Shown here: positions 5,920 to 11,162 of the stretch, one piece after another
How positions within the stretch are numbered: position 1 is the stretch's first letter
Layout: each line of letters opens with the position of its first letter
Assembly (NCBI GenBank): GCA_035285005.1
Contig: JAYKIB010000279.1
Coordinates: 1-11,162, forward strand
DNA length: 11,162 nt
Reading direction: 5' to 3'
Source: Prochlorothrix sp035285005
GTDB lineage: Bacteria; Cyanobacteriota; Cyanobacteriia; Prochlorotrichales; Prochlorotrichaceae
The notes under the pieces: generated by a model
Seen by the model: only the letters and a program-made list of their open reading frames with translations
Database searches by the model: none
What the model was told of the DNA's origin: nothing
Translations under genes and position numbers: made by a program

Positions 5920-7620
5920 ATGCCTAATCTGCTTTTGGTTCTGTCCCACCGATCGCCGGAATTCCGCCACTCTTGGAGCCGTCGTTTTGGTGATCCTCGG
6001 GGCTATGGTTTGAGCTGTCCTGTGGGCCGTTATGGGTCGGGCTCTCCCTTGGGTAACTCCCAAGGCTGTAACCTGGGCCGCGATCGAGCCTGTGGTCTGT
6101 CGAGCCCTAGCGTGTCGGGTCGTATGGTGTCGAGCCCTAGCGTGTCGGGCCCTAGCGTATCGGGTCGTAGCGTGTCGAGCCCTAATCGTAGCCATACCCA
6201 AGGCCGCAATCTGGGCCATACCCAAGGCCGCAATCTGGACCGCAATCTGGACCGCAATCTATGGGGCCGTCACGGGAACAACCATCTGGGTCGTAGCCTG
6301 GGTCGTGGCCTGGGTCGTGCTGTGGGGGGACTGATGGCCCCTGTTATGGGCAGTGGGCTGATCTGGCTGCTGGTCCCAAGTGCGGGACTGGCGGCTGGGG
6401 CTGGCCCTTCGGGCCTGGTTCCGACTGCCCAGGATCTTGCGGAGCGGGAATACACCGTGCAGGGATTCGCGGGTGGGGAATTCACCGGGAGCGGGGCATC
6501 CGGTAACGGACTTGTCAGTCATCGGTTTGCCAGCAATCCGTTCGTTTCGCCCGATCGATCCGCTCACACCTCCGAGGTATTCCAACGGATCTCCGGCGAT
6601 CTCCCGGTGCCTACGTTCCAAATGATTGCCCAGGAACCGGACCTCAACGAATTACTGCAGGATGCGCGGGAACAGGTGGGCCAGGGCCAATATGGGCCAG
6701 CGTTGATGCTGTACCAGCAGGCGGCTCGCCTTGAACCCGACAATGCCCAGATTCAGGCCGCGATCGCCTATACCCAGTTGCAACTGGGAAGTTTCCAGGC
6801 CGCAGCAACGGCCTTTCGCCAAGCGATCGCCTTGGATCCCCGTAATGCAAACTTCGCCTATGGCTTGGGTCGCGCCTTGGGGGATTTGGGCGACTATGCT
6901 GGGGCGATCGCGGCCCTACGCCAAGCCCTGACCTTGGATCCAAACCACGCCGATGCCCTACTCGCCCTCGGTAAAATGCTGGAGACCCAGGGCGACCTAA
7001 ACGGTGCCCTCCAAATTTATGAGCAGTGGGTCACCCTCGATCGTAATAACTGGCAGTCCTACACCGCCAAGGCCGATCTCCTCATGCGCCTAGGTCGCTT
7101 TGGGGAGGCGTTGGATATTTTGGAGCAGGCCCAGGCGATCGCCCCCTACGAACCGGAGATTTACATCAAGCAGGGCACGGCTGAGTTTGGCTTGGGCAAC
7201 CCTCGGGCGGGGTTTGCTGCCTTTGAGGAGGCGGTACGACTGGATCCGCGCAATGCGGACTTACATTTCAAACGCGGCACTATTTTCCAAACCCTCGGCA
7301 GCCCCGACCTGGCCCTAGACGCCTTTCGGCAGGCGATCAAGCTCGATGCAACCTTGGGGGCGGCGCGTGCCCAAATGATTGAAATTTATCTGGACCAGGA
7401 AAATTATCTACTGGCGGTGGTCACCAGCGACCTGTGGGCGGAGCGGGATCCTCGCAATCCGGTGCCCTATCGTTATCTGGGCGTTGCCCTCCAGGGCCGG
7501 GGCCGATCGGCGGAAGCCATGGAAGCCTTCCAACAGGCGCGGATGCTCTACCAGCAAGCCCAGGATAGTCAGGGGGTGCGCCAGGTGGAGCAACTGATGC
7601 GGGCCACGGTGACAGACTAG
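5920..7620 (+). CDS. TPR-repeat protein with a repeat-encoded N-terminus and membrane or signal segment
   Basis: From ATG 5920 the product has 566 residues; TTG 5881, 6 bases after the glutaredoxin stop, is an alternative. Residues 1-135 are low in complexity: Ser-Pro-Val-Ser-Gly pentads, then HTQGRNLG, RNLD and LGRS/LGRG/LGRA repeats, basic overall. A hydrophobic segment (about 136-161, LMAPVMGSGLIWLLVPSAGLAAGA) resembles a signal peptide or anchor. A disordered linker follows, then about nine tetratricopeptide repeats (about 242-547) with typical A-x-x-x-x-x-A-I-x-L-D-P-x-N-A patterns. TPR arrays serve protein-protein interaction; no partner can be named. The array is probably on the far side of the cytoplasmic or thylakoid membrane. 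The true start may lie just before the hydrophobic part (for example ATG 6334), which would leave the repeats non-coding, but they keep one open frame throughout. The stop TAG abuts element B3. Confidence 0.82.
   Translation: MPNLLLVLSHRSPEFRHSWSRRFGDPRGYGLSCPVGRYGSGSPLGNSQGCNLGRDRACGLSSPSVSGRMVSSPSVSGPSVSGRSVSSPNRSHTQGRNLGHTQGRNLDRNLDRNLWGRHGNNHLGRSLGRGLGRAVGGLMAPVMGSGLIWLLVPSAGLAAGAGPSGLVPTAQDLAEREYTVQGFAGGEFTGSGASGNGLVSHRFASNPFVSPDRSAHTSEVFQRISGDLPVPTFQMIAQEPDLNELLQDAREQVGQGQYGPALMLYQQAARLEPDNAQIQAAIAYTQLQLGSFQAAATAFRQAIALDPRNANFAYGLGRALGDLGDYAGAIAALRQALTLDPNHADALLALGKMLETQGDLNGALQIYEQWVTLDRNNWQSYTAKADLLMRLGRFGEALDILEQAQAIAPYEPEIYIKQGTAEFGLGNPRAGFAAFEEAVRLDPRNADLHFKRGTIFQTLGSPDLALDAFRQAIKLDATLGAARAQMIEIYLDQENYLLAVVTSDLWAERDPRNPVPYRYLGVALQGRGRSAEAMEAFQQARMLYQQAQDSQGVRQVEQLMRATVTD
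6099..6324 (+). repeat. Block of three tandem repeat types in the TPR gene's 5' end
   Basis: Three arrays follow each other. About six copies of a 15-bp unit (consensus GTGTCGAGCCCTAGC) occupy about 6099-6195. Two copies of a 24-bp unit containing CATACCCAAGGCCGC (about 6192-6239) lead into 12-bp CGCAATCTGGAC units (to about 6260). Three copies of a 12-bp unit CTGGGTCGTNGC lie at about 6288-6323. All unit lengths are multiples of three, so copy-number change would not break the reading frame. The arrays also keep other frames on both strands open, which explains several spurious frames here. Confidence 0.85.
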
Positions 7621-7655
7621 GGGCGGTCATCAGGAGTTAATGGATGACACGCCCT
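7617..7655. repeat. Minimal family B element made of its two ends (B3)
   Basis: CTAG followed by GGGCGGTCATC (7621-7631), a short centre AGGAGTTAATG and GATGACACGCCC (7643-7654). The ends match those of B2 (GGGCTGTCATC and GATGACACGCCC), but the roughly 90-base interior is missing. The TAG is the stop codon of the TPR gene. The two ends can fold into an 11-pair stem with one bulge, so the element may also act as an mRNA end structure. It lies 49 bases before the acetyltransferase start. Confidence 0.75.
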
Positions 7656-7703
7656 GGGGCACCCCACTGCATTATCCTGCGCTCGAAGAAGGAAGAAACC
7701 ACA

Positions 7704-8309
7704 ATGCCACTACCCATCTTCCGCACCGATCGCCTGCTCTTGCGACCGTGGAACCCCACCCAAGATGCGATCGCAGCCTTGGGGATTTATGGCGATCCCA
7801 GGGTGATGGCGGGGATTGCACCGGGGACGGTGGATCGCAACTTGGCGGCGGTGGTCTATCGCCTGCGGCGCTATGCCCAGGTGGGCGAGCAGGGCAAGCC
7901 CCAGGGATGCTGGGCGGTGATGGATTTGCGTCGAGGTCAAACCATTGGCAATCTGCTGTTGTTGCCCCTGGGACAGGGCCAGCGATCGGTGCCCGGTTTG
8001 AGCCAGCCCCAACCCGATCGCCTGGAAATTGGCTGGCATTTTCACCCCAATCATTGGGGCCAGGGCTACGCCACGGAGGCCGCCCGGGAAATTTTAGACT
8101 ATGGCCTGAGTTTTTCCTGGATTCCGGCCTTGTATGCGGTGGTGCTACCGGGGAACGATCGATCCTACCGCATTGCCCACCGCCTCGGCATGATCCCGCT
8201 GGGCCAAACCCGTCGCTACTACGGCGGGCAACCGCTCCAGGTGTTCAAGAAGGTGCGGGATCGAGCGCGATCGGGCCTGCCCCTCATGGGATATTCCCAA
8301 CCGTCGTGA
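7704..8309 (+). CDS. GNAT-family N-acetyltransferase (RimJ/RimL-like)
   Basis: GNAT enzymes move an acetyl group from acetyl-CoA to an amine; the RimJ/RimL-like branch (Acetyltransf_3) includes ribosomal-protein and antibiotic or metabolite acetylases. The 201-residue product starts with the branch-typical FRTDRLLLRPW (6-16). It has a substrate-side strand LEIGWHFHPNHWGQGYATEAARE (107-129) containing the acetyl-CoA pyrophosphate loop WGQGYAT, and the C-terminal N151-D-R-S-x-R-I-A-H-R-L-G-M, the motif B helix. ATG at 7704 is preferred because AAGGAAG lies upstream and the conserved N-terminus begins here; the longer frame starts inside element B3. The substrate is unknown. It may be read from the TPR gene's transcript, or from a promoter in the 83-base gap. 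It converges on the fucose gene. Confidence 0.88.
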   Translation: MPLPIFRTDRLLLRPWNPTQDAIAALGIYGDPRVMAGIAPGTVDRNLAAVVYRLRRYAQVGEQGKPQGCWAVMDLRRGQTIGNLLLLPLGQGQRSVPGLSQPQPDRLEIGWHFHPNHWGQGYATEAAREILDYGLSFSWIPALYAVVLPGNDRSYRIAHRLGMIPLGQTRRYYGGQPLQVFKKVRDRARSGLPLMGYSQPS

Positions 8310-8398
8310 GCCCGATCTGGCCCTAGGCCCGTGGGTTGAGTCCCATCGATCGCCGCCCCGCTGAACATGAGGGATTGAGATGCCCGAGCCTGAAGTGA

Positions 8399-8414
8399 GG
8401 GACCCAAGGGTCTC
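8399..8414. other. Weak inverted repeat between the convergent acetyltransferase and fcl genes
   Basis: GGGACCC-AA-GGGTCTC gives seven pairs including one wobble with a 2-base loop. No U-tract follows on either strand, so a terminator role is only possible. This convergent gap is free of family A and B elements. Confidence 0.25.
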
Positions 8415-8428
8415 GATCGAACGGAGCC

Positions 8429-9367
8429 CTATTCTGCGTGGGCCCGATACCAGTCGATCGTTTGCTTTAAACCTTGGCGGAATGCCACCTCAGTTTTGAA
8501 GCCAAAGGCTTCGAGCGCGCGGCTCGTATCCAAACAACGGCGGGGTTGCCCATTGGGTTTATCCGTTTCCCAGACAATTTCCGCCTCGAACTCCATCAGC
8601 TCGGCAATCAGCACCACCAGGTCTTTAATGGCCACTTCCTCCCCCGATCCCAGGTTCACGGGGTCCGGCTCGCTGTAGCTTTGGGTTGCCAGGACAATGC
8701 CCCGCGCCGCATCGGTGGAGTAGAGAAACTCTCGGGTCGGACTGCCATCGCCCCACACCGGAAAGGTTCGATCGCCCCGTTGTTGGGCTTCATGGACCTT
8801 ACGAATCAAGGCCGGAATCACATGGGAACTGGCCGGATTGAAATTATCCTCCGGTCCATAAAGGTTCACCGGCAACAGGTAAATGCCATCAAAACCGTAC
8901 TGCTGGCGATAGGCTTGGAGCTGGACCAACAGCGCCTTTTTGGCCACGCCATAGGGGGCGTTGGTTTCCTCCGGGTAGCCTGCCCAGAGGTCCTCCTCCT
9001 TGAATGGCACCGGCGTAAATTTGGGGTAGGCACAGACCGTTCCTACACACACAAACTTTTGGACCCCTGCCTGATAGGCCGCATGGATTAGCTGCGCCCC
9101 CATCATCAGGTTGTCGTAGAACAACTCTCCCGGTTTTTCCCGGTTGAGGCCGATACCGCCCACATGGGCCGCCAGGTGAATGACAATGTCCTGGTTCTGT
9201 ACGGCCCCTTGACAGGCATCCCACTGGCGCAGATCCCAGTCCCGCGATCGGGGCACAGTAATGTGATTCCGCTGTGCCCCAGCGGCCACCAGTTGGTCTA
9301 CGACTTGACGACCGAGGAATCCCGCTCCCCCCGTCACAAGAATGCGGCGATCGGCTAAATTCATCAT
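8429..9367 (-). CDS. fcl: GDP-L-fucose synthase (GDP-4-keto-6-deoxymannose epimerase/reductase)
   Basis: The enzyme epimerises C3 and C5 of GDP-4-keto-6-deoxy-D-mannose and reduces it with NADPH to GDP-L-fucose. The 312-residue product is an extended short-chain dehydrogenase: Rossmann motif GGAGFLG (13-19), AAHVGGIG (66-73), a catalytic Y139-G-V-A-K143, C112 in GTVCAYP, and H182 in SSHVIPALIRK, matching the Tyr, Lys, Cys and His of the family. Where the classical enzyme has Ser (in GSSCIYP), this one has Thr110, a conservative change. On the minus strand GGGAG precedes two ATG codons at 9367 and 9364 (spacing 4 and 7 nt); either may be used. A GTG at 9382 lies ahead of this Shine-Dalgarno and is unlikely. 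It follows gmd in transcription order, 190 bases apart because of a family A repeat. Confidence 0.94.
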   Translation of the reverse strand: MMNLADRRILVTGGAGFLGRQVVDQLVAAGAQRNHITVPRSRDWDLRQWDACQGAVQNQDIVIHLAAHVGGIGLNREKPGELFYDNLMMGAQLIHAAYQAGVQKFVCVGTVCAYPKFTPVPFKEEDLWAGYPEETNAPYGVAKKALLVQLQAYRQQYGFDGIYLLPVNLYGPEDNFNPASSHVIPALIRKVHEAQQRGDRTFPVWGDGSPTREFLYSTDAARGIVLATQSYSEPDPVNLGSGEEVAIKDLVVLIAELMEFEAEIVWETDKPNGQPRRCLDTSRALEAFGFKTEVAFRQGLKQTIDWYRAHAE

Positions 9368-9389
9368 TTTTCTCCCTTTCACTACTGAG

Positions 9390-9487
9390 AACCTCGATTA
9401 ATCCAAAGTTTCATCCTGTGATCCACGCAAGGATAAGGGGTGTGGCGTGGGGCTTCGCCCCACGCCACCATTCATCGAGGTGCCCTA
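9390..9487 (+). repeat. Family A hairpin repeat between gmd and fcl (A5)
   Basis: The left end is ACCTCGATTAATCC (9391-9404) and the right end ATTCATCGAGGTGCCCTAC. The hairpin is GTGGCGTGGGGC (9442-9453) with GCCCCACGCCAC (9457-9468), 12 perfect pairs around TTC. Its arm is a different sequence from the GGGGGGCGGC arm of A4, again with both sides changed together. The CAGAATCAGGG module is diverged here. The element sits 24 bases upstream of the fcl start, inside the presumed gmd-fcl transcript. A separate small hairpin, GCAACT-ATTC-AGTTGC (9502-9517), lies closer to gmd. Confidence 0.85.
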
Positions 9488-9557
9488 CTGTTCCCGGGCT
9501 GGCAACTATTCAGTTGCACACAGTACGCTTGGCGAGTTATCCGCCGCTGCCCTTGCC

Positions 9558-10646
9558 CTAATCGCTATATTTGCCACCGTTGGCTTGGCGAATAACCGCA
9601 TGATCCTTGAGCTTTAGCCCCTGGTGCCCCTCGGGCAGGCTCAGGCCCAATGCCTCCAAGTCGCTGCTCACCATCAAGGTGACCAAATCCTGGAAACTGA
9701 CCTCCGGCTCCCAGCCCAGTTGCGTCTTAGCCTTGGTCGGATCTCCAATGAGCAAATCCACCTCCGCCGGTCGCAGATAGCGGGGATCAAACTCCACATA
9801 GTCTTTCCAGTTCAGGTTCACTGCCCCAAAGGCCATCTCTAAAAATTCCTGGACCGAATGGGTTTCCCCCGTCGCCACCACATAGTCATCGGGCTGGTCC
9901 TGCTGCAACATCAGCCACATCGCCCGCACATAATCCTTGGCGTAGCCCCAATCCCGCTTGGAGTCGAGGTTTCCCATGTAGAGCTTGTCCTGCTGTCCCG
10001 CCAGAATCCGGGCGATCGCCCGTGTAATCTTGCGGGTGACAAAGGTTTCGCCCCGACGGGGACTCTCGTGGTTAAAGAGAATACCATTGCAGGCAAAGAG
10101 GTCGTAGGACTCCCGGTAGTTGATGGTTTGCCAATGGGCGTAGACCTTGGCGCAGGCGTAGGGACTGCGGGGATAGAACGGGGTTGTTTCGCTTTGGGGG
10201 ACGGCCTGAACCTTGCCGAACATTTCTGAAGAGCCGGCCTGGTAAAATCGCACCTGCTGACCCGTGCGCTGCTGGTAGTCCCGAATCGTTTCGAGTAGGC
10301 GCAGGGTGCCCACACCCACCGCATCGACCGTATATTCCGGTGCATCGAAGCTCACCCGCACATGGGACTGGGCCCCCAGGTTATAGACTTCATTGGGCTG
10401 AACCGCTTCAATAATGCGACGCAGAGTGGTGCCGTCGGTGAGGTCGCCGTAGTGGAGAAACAGCCGTGCTTCTTCCCGGTGCGGATCGACGTAGAGGTGA
10501 TCGATACGATCAGTGTTGAAGGTGGAAGTCCGGCGGATAATGCCATGGACTTGATAGCCCTGGTCCAACAAAAGTTCGCTTAAGTAGGAACCATCCTGGC
10601 CCGTAACGCCAGTGATCAGGGCTTTTTTAGGCTGTGTCATAGACAT
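9558..10646 (-). CDS. gmd: GDP-mannose 4,6-dehydratase
   Basis: Gmd converts GDP-D-mannose to GDP-4-keto-6-deoxy-D-mannose, the first step to GDP-L-fucose and GDP-rhamnose-type sugars. The 362-residue product has the expected length and family motifs: the dinucleotide loop GVTGQDGSYL (13-22), the GIIRRTSTFNTDRI stretch, GAQSHVRVSF (91-100) and the catalytic set SSEMFG (139-144) with Y163-A-C-A-K167. Conserved RRGETFVTRKITRAI lies further on. ATG at 10646 is used; a second ATG lies at 10640, and neither has a Shine-Dalgarno. It is transcribed ahead of fcl, and the pair would supply GDP-fucose for exopolysaccharide, O-antigen or glycosylation. Confidence 0.96.
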   Translation of the reverse strand: MSMTQPKKALITGVTGQDGSYLSELLLDQGYQVHGIIRRTSTFNTDRIDHLYVDPHREEARLFLHYGDLTDGTTLRRIIEAVQPNEVYNLGAQSHVRVSFDAPEYTVDAVGVGTLRLLETIRDYQQRTGQQVRFYQAGSSEMFGKVQAVPQSETTPFYPRSPYACAKVYAHWQTINYRESYDLFACNGILFNHESPRRGETFVTRKITRAIARILAGQQDKLYMGNLDSKRDWGYAKDYVRAMWLMLQQDQPDDYVVATGETHSVQEFLEMAFGAVNLNWKDYVEFDPRYLRPAEVDLLIGDPTKAKTQLGWEPEVSFQDLVTLMVSSDLEALGLSLPEGHQGLKLKDHAVIRQANGGKYSD

Positions 10647-11035
10647 GCAGTAGGAATAAATGGATAAAAAGCGGGGGTCGCGCGCAGTCGCGTAACGGGT
10701 TCATCCCAGGGAGTTCCAAGGCAACTATCGCAGCCCGATCGATCGGCATGGGGAGGGCTTCCCGTTGGTTTATCTCTCGCCAGCGTGTCTGCGGATTGGG
10801 GCAGCGATGCACTCGATCTACACCTCGCAATGGGGCGGTTTCGATCGTCAGGCCGATCGATCGGCCAGCGTTTGCCAGCGCCTACCCATTGTCCCAACCT
10901 AGAATAGCCCCCAAGGGTCTTTCTCAAGCACGTCCAGATCACAACCCCAAGACTGGGGACGGATACCCAGAACTAGCCAGCAGATTCACCCCCATCCCCC
11001 AGCCCCCTATGCCCTCCGGGCAGGCGAAGCCAACC

Positions 11036-11076
11036 ACTGCGCTCAGGACATCGCCCGTTCGACTGCGCTCAGGACA
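11036..11076. repeat. Two direct copies of ACTGCGCTCAGGACA
   Basis: The 15-mer occurs at 11036-11050 and 11062-11076, 26 bases apart. The extended form TTCGACTGCGCTCAG is the reverse complement, with one change, of CTGAGCGGAGTCGAA at 2644-2658, so a third dispersed repeat family is present. Motifs of this kind are common in cyanobacterial intergenic DNA; that statement is from general knowledge. Confidence 0.65.
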
Positions 11077-11117
11077 CCGCTTCTCCCAAGCCGGAAGAAG
11101 GGGAATAGGATTACAGT

Positions 11118-11140
11118 CCCTCTCCCAAAAAAGGAGAGGG
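11118..11140. repeat. Hairpin repeat CCCTCTCC/GGAGAGGG
   Basis: CCCTCTCC (11118-11125) pairs perfectly with GGAGAGGG (11133-11140) across a C-AAAAAA loop and is followed by ATTTAGGGTGAGGG. It resembles a widespread cyanobacterial intergenic repeat. No U-tract follows, so I do not call it a terminator. Confidence 0.6.
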
Positions 11141-11162
11141 ATTTAGGGTGAGGGCTTCCAAA

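Larger units (their letters stand above)
10647..11162. other. Gene-free right end: gmd upstream region and repeats
   Basis: No convincing gene is seen in these 516 bases; the open frames here have no protein-like pattern. The palindrome CCGATCGATCGG occurs twice (10735-10746 and 10853-10864). The second is part of a 16-bp perfect palindrome, GGCCGATCGATCGGCC (10851-10866). Both lie upstream of gmd. The region past 10980 consists of repetitive sequence listed separately. Confidence 0.5.

Noticed and set aside
5542..6225. 227-codon minus-strand frame over the glutaredoxin and the minisatellites
   Set aside because: It is the antisense shadow of a certain gene extended by stop-free repeats whose unit lengths are multiples of three.
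7640..8326. 228-codon plus-strand frame overlapping the acetyltransferase
   Set aside because: It is an out-of-frame shadow; the alternative frame gives a clear GNAT protein.
10901..10927. Possible minus-strand promoter for gmd (TTGAGA and TATTCT)
   Set aside because: The spacer is only 15 bases and the start would lie about 250 bases upstream of the gene; this is too weak to call.
1..11162. tRNA genes
   Set aside because: I found no T-loop signature with a fitting acceptor stem on either strand.

Overview
The window is a piece of cyanobacterial chromosome. The direct evidence is a complete psaK gene (photosystem I subunit) and at least a dozen perfect copies of the cyanobacterial HIP1 octamer GCGATCGC, where well under one is expected by chance in 11 kb of moderately GC-rich DNA. 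Other supporting genes are an SLH-domain envelope protein, a neighbouring BolA / CGFS-glutaredoxin pair and GDP-fucose synthesis genes. The species cannot be fixed from the sequence.

Layout. Positions 1-156 hold the 3' end of a small membrane protein gene. Convergent to it, on the minus strand, is a secreted SLH-domain protein (313-1881). A long gene-free stretch (1882-2762) packed with hairpin repeats precedes psaK (2763-3020), which ends in a clear intrinsic terminator (3158-3188). A thioredoxin-like gene (3387-3701) and a SpoU/TrmH-type RNA methyltransferase (3702-4532, TTG start) form a tight two-gene unit. bolA (4919-5170) and a monothiol CGFS glutaredoxin (5551-5874) follow, split apart by repeat elements. 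Next come a TPR protein with an unusual repeat-encoded N-terminus (about 5920-7620) and a RimJ/RimL-type acetyltransferase (7704-8309). On the minus strand lie gmd (9558-10646) and then, in transcription order, a GDP-L-fucose synthase gene (8429-9367). These two convert GDP-mannose to GDP-L-fucose for surface polysaccharide or glycoprotein. The last 516 bases hold no convincing gene.

The most unusual content is between the genes. Two families of small structured repeats fill most intergenic regions. Family A is about 100 bp, with inverted ends (GGCACCTCGATTAAT / ATTcATCGAGGTGCC) and a central hairpin of up to 17 perfect base pairs around a 3-nt loop; the arms differ in sequence from copy to copy but still pair. 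Family B is about 128 bp and MITE-like, with ends GGGC(G)TGTCATCA / TGATGACACGCCC; two copies begin exactly at the TAG stop codon of a gene. One family A copy sits inside a family B copy, and the uninterrupted family B sister copy 620 bp away reveals the insertion point. Both families share the module CAGAATCAGGG. No transposase is present in the window, so both look like non-autonomous elements driven from elsewhere in the genome. This pair of families is the best candidate for something undescribed. Apart from psaK, no gene here has a terminator with a U-tract, and the family A hairpins often lie where a terminator or mRNA-end structure would be expected.
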